From Cutaneotrichosporon cavernicola (taxonomy: Eukaryota; Basidiomycota; Tremellomycetes; Trichosporonales; Trichosporonaceae): a stretch of 64,000 nucleotides of DNA. Location: positions 186,001-250,000 of the forward strand of contig NC_083397.1 of the NCBI RefSeq assembly GCF_030864355.1. Direction: 5' to 3'. A program made the translations under genes and the position numbers. How positions within the stretch are numbered: position 1 is the first letter of the stretch; every line of letters starts with the position of its first letter. Shown here one piece after another: positions 30,784-40,790 of the stretch. The notes under the pieces were generated by a model. It saw only the letters and a list, made by a program, of their open reading frames with translations. It was not told the DNA's origin and did not search any database.

Positions 30784-33700
30784 TGTTGTGGTGAATGAGA
30801 AAGGCTGTCCACGTTTGCACACTCGAGACGAAGGCTCGAGCGGTCCGAGCGGCGTGCCGCAAGCCACACCCCTATGGTGCTCTCCTCTTGAGTTCGGTTC
30901 AGGCGAACTGAGCCGATGGCGGCAATGTGGACATACCGGACTTGCATAATGTGCTGGCTGGTGGAGGGGATGGGCATGCGTCCGGAAAAAAAGACGACAG
31001 TCGACGAGACGCGAAGGACGCGGACGCGTCACGCCAAGAACAACCGGCATACCGCATACCGCATACCGGATTTCCGGACATGACCGAAGGCCGAATATGC
31101 CTGGCCTTTGAAACGGTCTGGTGTTCCAGCATGCATGTCTCATGCGGAATGTATGACTGGTTCGTCACAGACACAGAGAGTGCATGCTTCAGATATGGGT
31201 GGGTGGCTGACCTTTTCGGGGTGGCTCTCTACTGAGAGGCGAATATACTAACGATATGCTACTGTAGTTCAAAGTAGAGCGGCCAGATTCAGCTGCAGGT
31301 TCGGGATGGCAGGCAACGTAGCCTGCCGTCCCCAGTAGTACAGTATGCATAGATGGATACTAGGTAGATGTAATGCAAGTGGCTCGGACGATGAGGATGT
31401 CAACCGGAAGCAAACCCGCGGTCAAGTAGAGGCTGCTAACGACTAAAGACAGTTTCCAACATGAAAGAGAGAGTGATACAAGTTGATATACCAGGTGTTT
31501 CTGAGATGGCCAGATGCGCGGAGCGCGGCCAATCCGATTGCTGGGGACAGGTTTTCGAGGTCGAGAAGAATGTGGATCGGGAATACAAACTGCGGGTCGT
31601 CGCTCTGGACAGGAGAGTAGGCCGACCACGCCAAGTCGGTGACAAGCCAACTGATCGAGGTGGCACACAATGACGTGCAGGATGTACGATGGACCTGAAG
31701 GAAAGGCCGCCAAGCGGCCAGATTGCCGGAGCGTGATCGATAGGAGTCAACATCGCCATCACAAGCCGCCTCTCCCAAACCGCCGGTTTATTACCCTAAT
31801 CTATCGACAGGTATATTCCACAACGGATCAATCGTCGTTGCTTGAATACCGCAGTCTTTCAGTCCGCCACACTCGTCCCGCCGCTGTTTATCGCGCCCGT
31901 GCCATCGCACCTCGTATTCGGTCGCGATTCATCAAGGCTATACAAGTTCAGCGTCTCTTCAGGACTTGGAGTGAGGGTTCCTGGCCGAACAGAGAGTCGA
32001 CGTCGGAACTTCCAGACAGTGAGCTTCAGAATTCCATGAAAGCCAATTCGGTTGGGAAGCGGCCCTGCGTCGCCTTGGTTTGTCTACCACCGTATTTCCA
32101 GAGTGCGTAGCGACTGTGGCAGACTTGCATGGTCTCCGAACTCCACGCATCGACACCGTCGGAGATTATACACAATACCATTGTCCCAGCTAGCGAAGCA
32201 GGGGCGGGTTTATCCCCTCGACAAGCTCTTCACCATATGGATTCATTCCCGTAACAAGTCAGAAGGCCTGTCTCGCGATATCTCTGTTGCGGATAGATAC
32301 TATTCGCCGATAGTCGATTACTCGAAATCTGCGGGGGGTGGATATAGTTCCAATGTAGCCTCTTGACTGGGTAACAAGGAGATACATACGTTGGAACTAG
32401 ATGGTAATAGCGAACACTAATATATAGATTACTATATATCACGTGACAGTGTCGAGTCCTCGTTACTGAGGAACGAGCTGTCGTAGTCAAGGAACGACTC
32501 GTCGTATTAAGTACGACGGCTCGTTACTGGCACACGAGTTTGTCGTTTCTTATTACAAGGCCCGTCACTCACGAGCGATGGTTAGTGAGCTAGTATTAAC
32601 AATTAGTCAAGATGTACAGCGGTATTCGGTACGCCACTACTCTACAATTTCCCAACTAAGAACAGTCCATTGGTCGACTCAGACCTCCAAGGTTGTATCT
32701 CAAGCCACAATTTTCCTCCTCCTCGGCCGTCATCGCGCCTCATCCTTCCCTTCTCCCTTGTCCCTCGTCCCTCTTGCCCGCCGTTCCTCCTTCACTTCCG
32801 TCCTTATCTTATCAACCCGAGGTCCTCTCCTGGCTCACCGCCAAAACTCGATCTCCGTCTCCTCATTCTTTACCCATCGCGACGTGGGCTCCACTAGATT
32901 ATCCCAGCTTCACAAGCAAATCCCTGTCGGGCTAATTTACACTGCCATCGTTGGCAGATTGTGCGGATGTCGCTCGACGGGGTTTCTGACGAGAGTTTCG
33001 TCTATCACTTGGTCGCGACATATAGTTCCTCTTGATGCTCTATCACACCCTGTTCGAGGGGTAACTAACCTTTAATATAGCCGATGTGGCGATCGGTCCA
33101 GGCTTCAGGATGCAGACACACGTTATCCTGCCTGCTTTAAAGCCTGCATGGGAAATCGCTCTGAAACCCGAAAGCAGTAGCTGGTCCGGTCGACAGCCGT
33201 TTCTGGAGAGTGGAAATCCCGAAGCGACGCTCAATTGCGTGGTTTGTCCGAACAAGCGGTACTGCAGGGCAGGGGGATTTTTTGACGTGCCCCGAAGCAT
33301 GGCATGTCGTTGCGCCCAAGCCACTGTGGGTATTTACTCGCTTAGCCCGAGGGGTGGCTGAGGCGCCGCCGTGCGTGACCCGCTGAGGCTTATTCGGAAG
33401 GTCACGTGGGTCAGCGCTCAACTCTCCCTGGCCTGCTCCACATCTTGTTCCGTGAGTCAGTAGCTCCACCGTCTCATCAAGCGCCGCACCTCAAGCTGGA
33501 ATGAAAGCGGCTCATCATTGGTGTATGATGTCCCGCTCTCGTACTACAGGGTTGTAGTTTCCGCTCCAGCCCGTCTTCTGCCACAATATTACCGCGATAC
33601 ATTTCATCCCTTCTATTTGAGCTGAAGATGTGGGCTGCAAACTGCCACTTTCTCAGCGCGCCCGCCTGGCTGCATGGATCCCTAACGTACCCAACAATAT

Positions 33701-34367
33701 GTCTACCATCCATAGATCAATCCAAACAATGCAACGCGGTTGCAAAACTAGCGCGAGTGTTACTGTAGCCTTAGCCTGTCTCAACCCACTTTCGGCGTTT
33801 TTGACATTCCCAAAGTCGACGGTTTTCATTCGTCTGAACTCCTTCCATGGAACCATCCCCATTGCCGTCATGCTCTCTTCCCATTCAACCCCAATGTTCC
33901 ATTCTCCCTGTGTTTGCTGTGTCGTGTATTTCGATCGTGGGTCAACTCCATAGAACCAGAGACCGAGGTGAACGTTTTTTGACAGTCTTTGGGCCAAACT
34001 CAATCCTTCCGTCTCCGCAAGGTCATGCCATCGAGACGCCGTCCCGACCAGTCCCTGTAAGAAACGGGATGCCCACTTACACCGCCTTCAACCTAATTTT
34101 TCGTTGAAAGACATAGGCGACGCCCAATCCCAATCTGATTCCAGACCAACACAATGTTGATGCCGAAGATCCACCTCGGCTACCTTTCGGAGGGGTTGCC
34201 TGACCGCTCCGAGTAGGAACAGGGTCCCGCACGCACGTCTGGAACTTTCCTGACAAGAATGCGGTGCATGAAATACCTACAGAGCAGTCACCGGACATGT
34301 CTTTCCGCCATGAACACCATAAGCGAACGATTCATTGATCAGGGAAGAACTGGCTCCTCGAGTGACA

Positions 34368-34469
34368 GGGCGTCTAGCTCAGTTGGTAGAGCGTGTCATT
34401 AGCATCGGCAGCGGGCAGCGCGTGCTACTGTCTCTTGACAAGATCTTTGGTTGGATTGCTAACCCGTCC
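34368..34469 (+). pseudogene. tRNA-Ala(AGC)-like gene with decayed T arm
   Basis: The 5' half is intact: acceptor strand GGGCGTC, D arm GCTC-AGTTGGTA-GAGC (a perfect A box), and anticodon stem TGTCA pairing with TGACA 37 nt later. The loop reads TTAGCA, giving anticodon AGC, followed by a putative 30-nt intron after position 37. The 3' half is weak: the B box reads GGTTGGATTGC (9 of 11 match the consensus), the T stem TTTGG/GCTAA has two mismatches, and the acceptor has two mismatches next to the T arm. It is either a tRNA pseudogene or a highly divergent tRNA. Confidence 0.5.
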
Positions 34470-35000
34470 AGCTTTTTCGTGACTATATTTCTGCCCATGC
34501 ACGACGGAGATGCCGGTGAAGTCTGTGACTACCAGTAACTCGGAAGGTTTGTTTGAAAGTAGATTGTGGAATGTTTAGGGGCATAACTGGTGCCTAGGTG
34601 CCTAGTTCCGGTGTCTTGGCATCATTCTTTTGTCATCCGATCATGTCTCACAGATTGTCATGCAATTGTCAGATGACTCACCCAACTGGTCCGTCAGTTC
34701 CTCGGTCTTGCACAATAGTGCACAGCCCCGTCTTGACATCAGTCCCTTTCGTCGATGCACAGCCTTACCTTGTAAGCTGTCTCGTTCAGCGACTCCTTCA
34801 GGTTAACCAAGACCCTGGGTGAGGAAATCTATCTTGTGGCGGCTTGTGGGTAATCACGAGACATTCATGAACTCTTGGCAGGGAGCTGCATCCGAGTAAG
34901 CAAATGGGCGGTTTGGGCATGAATGACAGCATAACGCTTTTGTGGCAGCTTGGCTGGCTACCGGCCGTGGCATGGAGAGCAAGTATTCAGAAGAGGGCAG

Positions 35001-35008
35001 TATATAAA
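35001..35008 (+). promoter_or_regulatory. TATA box of Cys-rich gene 1
   Basis: TATATAAA lies 44 nt upstream of the ATG at 35052. Well-formed TATA elements are also found before the two following paralogues (TATAAAT at 37754-37760; TATAAG at 40685-40690). Confidence 0.5.
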
Positions 35009-35051
35009 TGGCGGCAGGATTGGCAGTTTGAGGCCAGCATCCTCACTCCTC

Positions 35052-36167
35052 ATGCTTATCTCCAAGGCCTTCTTCACCCTCGCAGTGTCGGCGGTGGTCG
35101 CTTCAGCCACTCCAACGTCGCTGCACTCCCGCCAGGGCCGCAATTATGGAACCTGCACGTCGTGCGTGGGCGCAATTGATAACGCGAGGTCCGCCAGCCT
35201 CGATGGACCCCAAGCCGTGTGCAAGGCAAGTACTATTCTAAACATCAATAACCGAAGACCAACATCGTCGAAGCAGTGAACGAGTGTGTGAGCTGCGTTG
35301 GGAACGATCCCACTGTCCCCTCGGACTCACGGACCATGGTCGATTCATTTGGTAGCCTCGTGTCCAACTGCCAGGGGACAGCGAAGACTGAATACGGCTC
35401 GTGTGGCACGTGCGCCACAGCTGTGGCGGATATCAACTCGCTCTGCGGCGGACAGCCTGCGGGTTGTGCTGCTGCCTGCACGGTGAGCGTTTGCCCAGCC
35501 TCTCTGACATGTAGACGGACCTACTTGACCCACTCAAGGAGTGCTCCGAATGCATCAACCTCAACGCAGACAGTGCAACGCCGGATAGCGTTTCCCAGGT
35601 ACAGGATTTGCAGAACAGCATGGACGCGCAATGCAAGAACCAAGGGGTAAGCTGCACCGACCAGTGCAGTACGATCCAGCCCCAGCTAGAGGAGCAATGC
35701 GGCACCTCGAGTTTCAGCTTCTCTGGCTGCCAGAATCTCTGCAGCACCCAGTTCAACTCGGCCTCAGCCTGCATGTCATGCCAGGAGGGGCCGGGCGGCG
35801 CCCTTACAGATCTCCTAACGGTTGCCTGGGGCACCCTCCAATTTTACTGCAAGGATAGTTGTGGATCGACCTGTATGGAGGTGGTCGACAAGGTCAACTC
35901 AGAGTGCATAGACGATACGGCGTGCAGGACGGCCATGTGCACGGACGACTCCAAGTCCAAGCTCGACCAGTGCATCTCTTGCTTCCCGAGCGCACCCATT
36001 CTTCAGTCTCAAAAAGACGAGCTGTCCACCCTCTCTACGGTCGTGGACTTGTGCAAAGCCGGAGCTGTAACGTGCGACGATGAGTGCACCACAATCCGTG
36101 CCCTTGGCGCTGATCTCTGCGACGGAGTTGACACCGAGAAGTGCAAGGGCATGTGTTCAGTGAGTCT

Positions 36168-36199
<32 letters not shown>

Positions 36200-36669
36200 C
36201 TAATGACAGACTGAGAATCTGAACGCCGTGTCCAACTGCAACGTGTGCGTGAATCACCCAGACTTTGCAGGGGAGGAAGGGGGCAAGGAGGGGTTTGGAA
36301 CGTGGAAGGACACGCTCGAGAATTGGTGCAAGACAGACGAAAAGACGGATGGCTCAGGTGGTCCTGATCCGCCGCCGCCGCCACCACCTCCAATCTCGAT
36401 CTCGGTCTCAGGTGGCGGCGGCGGCGGAGGTGGAAGCGGAGGTGGCGGAACTGGCACCCGCGTGACCATCGGTGCTCCGGCCGGTGCCAGCTCCACTAGA
36501 CGTGCCACGAGCACCTCTGGACGTGCCGCGAGCACCACTGCCAAGCCGAAGAGCGTGAGTAAATCAGTTTAGACAGAGCTGACGGAAGTCTGCTCAGGCA
36601 ATCGCTATTGACCACACTGGTGCTGCCCTTGGATTCGTGGCTGCAATCCTTGCCTTCGTGGCAGTTTGA
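35052..36669 (+). CDS. Cys-rich modular secreted protein 1, GPI-type
   Basis: Extracellular cysteine-rich protein of unrecognised family. Five exons: 35052-35225, 35258 to about 35480, about 35512-36159, about 36210-36555 and about 36599-36669. A signal peptide (MLISKAFFTLAVSAVVASA) is followed by repeated Cys modules with CxxC starts (TCTSCVGAI; ECVSCVGND; ECSECINLN; QCISCFPSA; NCNVCVNHP) and CxxxC-type ends (GCAAACT; KCKGMCS). A Pro run and a Gly-rich hinge (SGGGGGGGGSGGGG) then lead to a Ser/Thr stalk. The last exon is just AIAIDHTGAALGFVAAI..., a hydrophobic tail, so GPI anchoring is likely. Intron 1 uses a GC donor and is only 32 nt. Intron 3 contains a poly-C tract. Introns 1-4 are phase 0. 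It is first of three same-strand paralogues. Confidence 0.8.
36168..36194. repeat. poly-C tract in intron 3 of Cys-rich gene 1
   Basis: About 27 consecutive C residues just after the GTGAGT donor. If the intron were retained, this would read as a polyproline stretch. Confidence 0.85.
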
Positions 36670-37846
36670 TCACCAGTCCATTTCCCGCTGCTAAGCGTCC
36701 AGTGTCCTCCGCAATAAATCTTTAAAACGCTTTCTCTATATTTCTCATCAAACACGAATGTATTTGAATTTCCAAGTCGCATCGGGTTGCAGAGGTGGAG
36801 AAAAGGATTGCAAACAAACTGGTTTCCGGCTATAACCTCTGTCGTTGCAAAGTTGGTCACTTCCCTTGAACACCTGGAACCAAGTCGGTCACTTCCCTTG
36901 AACACCTGGAAGCCATGGTGATTTGATTCACCCCTGTACAAAGTCTTGCACGGACATCAGGCAACGAAAAAGCCCCGCTATTGACGGTGGTCTTCAAGAC
37001 CTGGCAGCTGACGAAACAAGTGACCGGATTCTTGTTCGGTTCGGGAAGGGATTGATGACCGTCCCGAAAATGAATTGGACTGGAACCCTCACCAGAAAAG
37101 GGCGATCAGGGCGTTGATGTCCGTGCCCACAATCAAGTAGAAGCCTCACCATCTTCATCCCTGCGTTCCCTCCCAGCCCCAACGCCAAGCTCAAAGAGGC
37201 GGTGTGATCACATCCGCCATCCGCCACTCCCGACTCTGTTGAACGCATCTACTTCATTCACCGTCAAACCTCTCATGCCGCCCACGCTTCCCACAGAGGT
37301 CAGGGTTTATGGAACGGGCACTTTCGGATCGGAAAAGTGAGATAAGCCTAATTACCCTGAGCTTGACTGTTCTGATGCCTTGCAAAGCGTTTTCATCTTG
37401 CCAAGACATTACAAACACAACCTCCACAAAATTGACCCTGCCAACTTCTGGCCCACCCACTCAGATTCCCTCAATAGGCACCCGATATTCCCCTCTCCAA
37501 TGTCGATCCATGACGACAGACGAATCCTTACTTGGTCGGCAAAGACTGCACTCGTCTCAGATGGGCAGCCAGCTTTGGGATTTCGACGAGGATTGTGGCT
37601 ATCGTCATACGGTAATGGGTACACCGCCTCAGGATGTCATCTGACAACTGACAGCTGGCCTGTTCTTGGCGACTCGGAACCTCCATCTCCATCATCAAGG
37701 GACTGGAAGGAGGAGATCTACTTGCCGTGGTGTGACCTCTTCTTCGGTCTCGCTATAAATCTGGCAGCAATGGCATTATTCTACCGACCAGCGCCCACGA
37801 CTCTGTCAATCTCCAACCACAGTACATCTCCCCAGCCTCACCAGTC
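36670..37846. other. intergenic, Cys-rich gene 2 promoter region
   Basis: No gene recognised. It contains a 25-bp exact direct repeat (36855-36879 and 36887-36911) and the TATAAAT box at 37754-37760, 87 nt before the next ATG. Confidence 0.5.
36855..36911. repeat. 25-bp direct repeat
   Basis: The 25-mer starting GGTCACTTCCCTTG and ending ACACCTGGAA occurs twice, 32 nt apart start to start, with a 7-nt spacer. Confidence 0.9.
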
Positions 37847-40010
37847 ATGCGCCTTCTTCAAGGACTTCTGGTGATTCTCGCCGCCGCTACAGCATCTGCA
37901 GCGGTACCTCGCCAACGTCGGCCGTATGTCCTCCGCCAAGAAGCTCCCTCGGAACCGGGAGGCGCGCTTCCTACTCCGTCAGTGACGCCCTCGCAACCCT
38001 CGCCTTCTGTTGATGTGCCTTCGTCGGTGTCGGTGTCGGTGGTCTCTCCCATCGGCCCGAGTCCTACCCCGGATCCTGTCCCCGTGATCCCCGAACCGCC
38101 ATCCGTAAGCCCAGGAACGCCGTCGGATATTGTGACGCCTACTCCTTCGCCGCCATCGCAGCCCGTTAACACCTCCGACGTTCCTATCGTCACCGAAATG
38201 CCTTGTATCGCCGAGTGCAGCGAAGTGGACGAAGTCGACGACGGTATCTACATCGAGTTGGACATACTCAAGAAAGAGTGCGGTGTCCCCACTTCGCAGT
38301 CTTGTGTTCTTCTTTGTGTTAGTACACTGAGGGATCAATGATATTGACACACAGACAAATAGCCCAATCTCAAGGTGCATGCGGTGCGCCAAAGATAACG
38401 CTGTCGACCCGAGAGTGCAGGAAGCGTTCGGCCGAAGGTTCGTACCTACTTGGGACACATATTGCGGCGCCACTGAAATACCGTTTCCCAACTGCCCCAT
38501 GTGCCCGCCCATTTACGACAAGGTCCGGTCCTTGACCGACGGCTGCAACAACAAAGAGTGCACCAAAGCCGCATGCTCTGTAAGCCTTCATGTTGGGAAT
38601 AGAGGCTGACCAACCAGGAGGACCTTTGGTCCGAGTTCGATAAGTGCTATAAATGCGTGTGGGACCAGCCCGAGCACAACAATGAGGAGTTGAACAAATT
38701 CAACGACTTGTACGCATTCCGCCGGGAGAACTGTGATCCCTGCGAATCCGTGTGCGGCTCGATCGGCGCCCCAATGAACGCGAGCTGCACCGACGGCAAG
38801 ATTGCCTGCCACGGTCTCTGCCCCAATTATGACCTCGCCAGTAGCTGCTGGGACTGCGCGAACAAGTACCATCTGGGGTACGCCTACCCTCAAAGGGCCC
38901 TCGAGTTTTACTGCGAGGAATCATGCGGTAAAGATTGCGGATGGGTTGGCGACACCTACGCCCAGCAGTGCGAGAACCTTGAGAATCCAAGCGATTGTGT
39001 GCTCTGCAATGGTGCGGATGCCAGGCCAACCCTCGACCGGTGCAACATCTGCGTACGCAGCTCACTTCTGTACACGGAGCAGAAGTCGACGGTCCTGGCT
39101 TCTCTGGCCATAGTTTACGAGATGTGCAAGAAAGATGATGACCCAGTCCCGAAAGGCTGTGAGAAGGAGTGCGAGATTATCACCAAAGTATACCCCGGGC
39201 TGTGCAATGGTCAAGATGCCGACAAATGCAGGGGGATCTGTCCGGTAAGTGCAGTTGGGAGGCGAAGTCCGCCCCAATGACAAGTGCTCATGCCAGCGAT
39301 TCCCAGAGATGGAGGTATGCGGCAACTGCGCTGTCAGTAACGAGAGCTTGTACTCGGACAACGTCAGAAGCTTGATTCAAACCAACGTGGCCGACGTGAG
39401 GAACTTTTGCAACACGACGATTCCCCCACCCACCACTCCAGTGATCGGTCAACCGCAGCCGCCATCCAAACCCGTGGAGGTCAAGGTCCCCAACCCGATT
39501 GGTCTCCCGGAAGTTGTAGACCGTGAGAACAAGAACCCGCCGCCGCGCAACATCACATCGCGCCCCAACCGGAACCCGTTCGGAAACACTACCGTCCCAA
39601 TCAATGCCAAGAATGACCAAACCAGTAGCGGCGGCATCCCGACGTGGGGGATTGGCGTTGCAGTAGGAGGTAGCGTGATCCTGGTGGTAGGCGCTGCGGC
39701 CGCTTTCATCGCCAACGGATACGAGTGCGACCATGACCACCGCCGCCTCCGCCGCAAGAAGAAGAACAAGAAGAAGAGGAATGACGACGACAACATGCCG
39801 GCCCCCGAGATGCAACAGGAACCCGAGAAGCCTCATGTTGTCGGCTACATGGTCCCGGCACAGGGGTACGCTTCCGTCCCAACACATGATTACAGCACGT
39901 CGCAATATCCACAACAGTATCCCCAACCGGTTTCCCAGCAGTATCCCCAGCAGTATCCGCAGGATCCCTACGGCGAGCCGAGCCAGTACCAGCAGGGCGG
40001 AAGATACTAA
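37847..40010 (+). CDS. Cys-rich single-pass membrane protein 2
   Basis: Type I membrane protein of unrecognised family. Exons: 37847 to about 38319, about 38356-38580, about 38617-39243 and about 39297-40010. A signal peptide (MRLLQGLLVILAAATASAAV) and a Pro/Ser/Val-rich low-complexity region (to about residue 115) precede the Cys modules. Modules start with CxxC (RCMRCAKDN; KCYKCVWDQ; RCNICVRSS; VCGNCAVSN) and end in a CxxxC-like motif (KAACS; KCRGICP) right at each phase-0 intron. The last exon holds a Pro-rich stalk, GIPTWGIGVAVGG leading into the transmembrane helix (SVILVVGAAAAFIANG), then YECDHDHRRLRRKKK and a cytosolic tail with VVGYMVPAQGY and repeated YPQQ units. It resembles an adhesin or receptor-like sensor in layout; no enzymatic domain is seen. 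Confidence 0.8.
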
Positions 40011-40790
40011 TTTCGCCATTCCCCCCTCTCACAATCCAAGAATAGTCCCACTGAGACACGGCAATATACGAGTGATGCAGCATTATCAGCCTATTGCTCA
40101 CCCCTCTCCACTGACGCTGGTGAACACTCACATCTTCACCGAGCACATTCTGCTGCTGCTCCTGGCCAGCCGCAAAGCTGTGCTCGATGATGGAGACCCT
40201 AGAGGACAGTCTCATCTTATCACGTCATGGGACAGCCGGTGGCGGTAGATTTCTGTTTCTAAATTCAATGGCAGATTCAGTCGTTAATGAGGTCGATCAT
40301 TCCCTGAAGGGGCCCCAGGGTTCCGACAGAACGAGAACCAGTGCCTTTTGAATGCTCTGTCTTGGCATCCATGGACCCTGAACTAAGATCTCACTCAGCT
40401 GGCCACGACGGGATCCGAATAAGCAGCAGACCATTCCTGACTCTGTTGGCCAGTCGCGGCAAACCGACATTGACCGTCCCACTACCTGTAGAACCAGAAG
40501 CGGAGGTATGGCTTGTTCGCTTCAAGATCTGCCCTTGGCGGGCCCTCTGGCGGGTGTCATCCATTCAAACTGTACCTCCAGTCCTGACGCGCGATCGACG
40601 CCTTAGCGCGTTTCCTGGTTCCGCAAGTCGTAGCAGGCAGGTTTACAGATCTTGCAACCAATCGCCAAAGGCATCAATCCTGTGTATAAGATTCATCCCG
40701 GGTCGCCCTTTTCCAGCCCCCACCCCCGCCCGACACAGTCTGACAGAGTCAGCAGCCAGCACGAGCAGCTGCAACCAGACAGCGAGGAAA
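40011..40790. other. intergenic, Cys-rich gene 3 promoter region
   Basis: No gene recognised in 780 nt. TATAAG at 40685-40690 lies about 100 nt upstream of the next start codon. Confidence 0.5.

Larger units (their letters stand above)
30784..35051. other. 4.3-kb gene-poor region
   Basis: Only short frames without recognisable proteins are present on either strand. An AT-rich patch lies at about 32390-32600. A tRNA-Ala-like sequence is at 34368-34469. The last hundred bases are the TATA-containing promoter of the Cys-rich gene at 35052. No transposase, reverse transcriptase or terminal repeats were seen. Confidence 0.5.

Noticed and set aside
31360..33469. Short frames suggestive of a degraded mobile element
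   Set aside because: No transposase, integrase or reverse-transcriptase motif and no terminal or target-site repeats could be seen.
39288..40019. 243-codon minus-strand frame opposite Cys-rich gene 2
   Set aside because: It is a shadow of the Pro stalk, transmembrane and tail exon, with no independent start context or domain.
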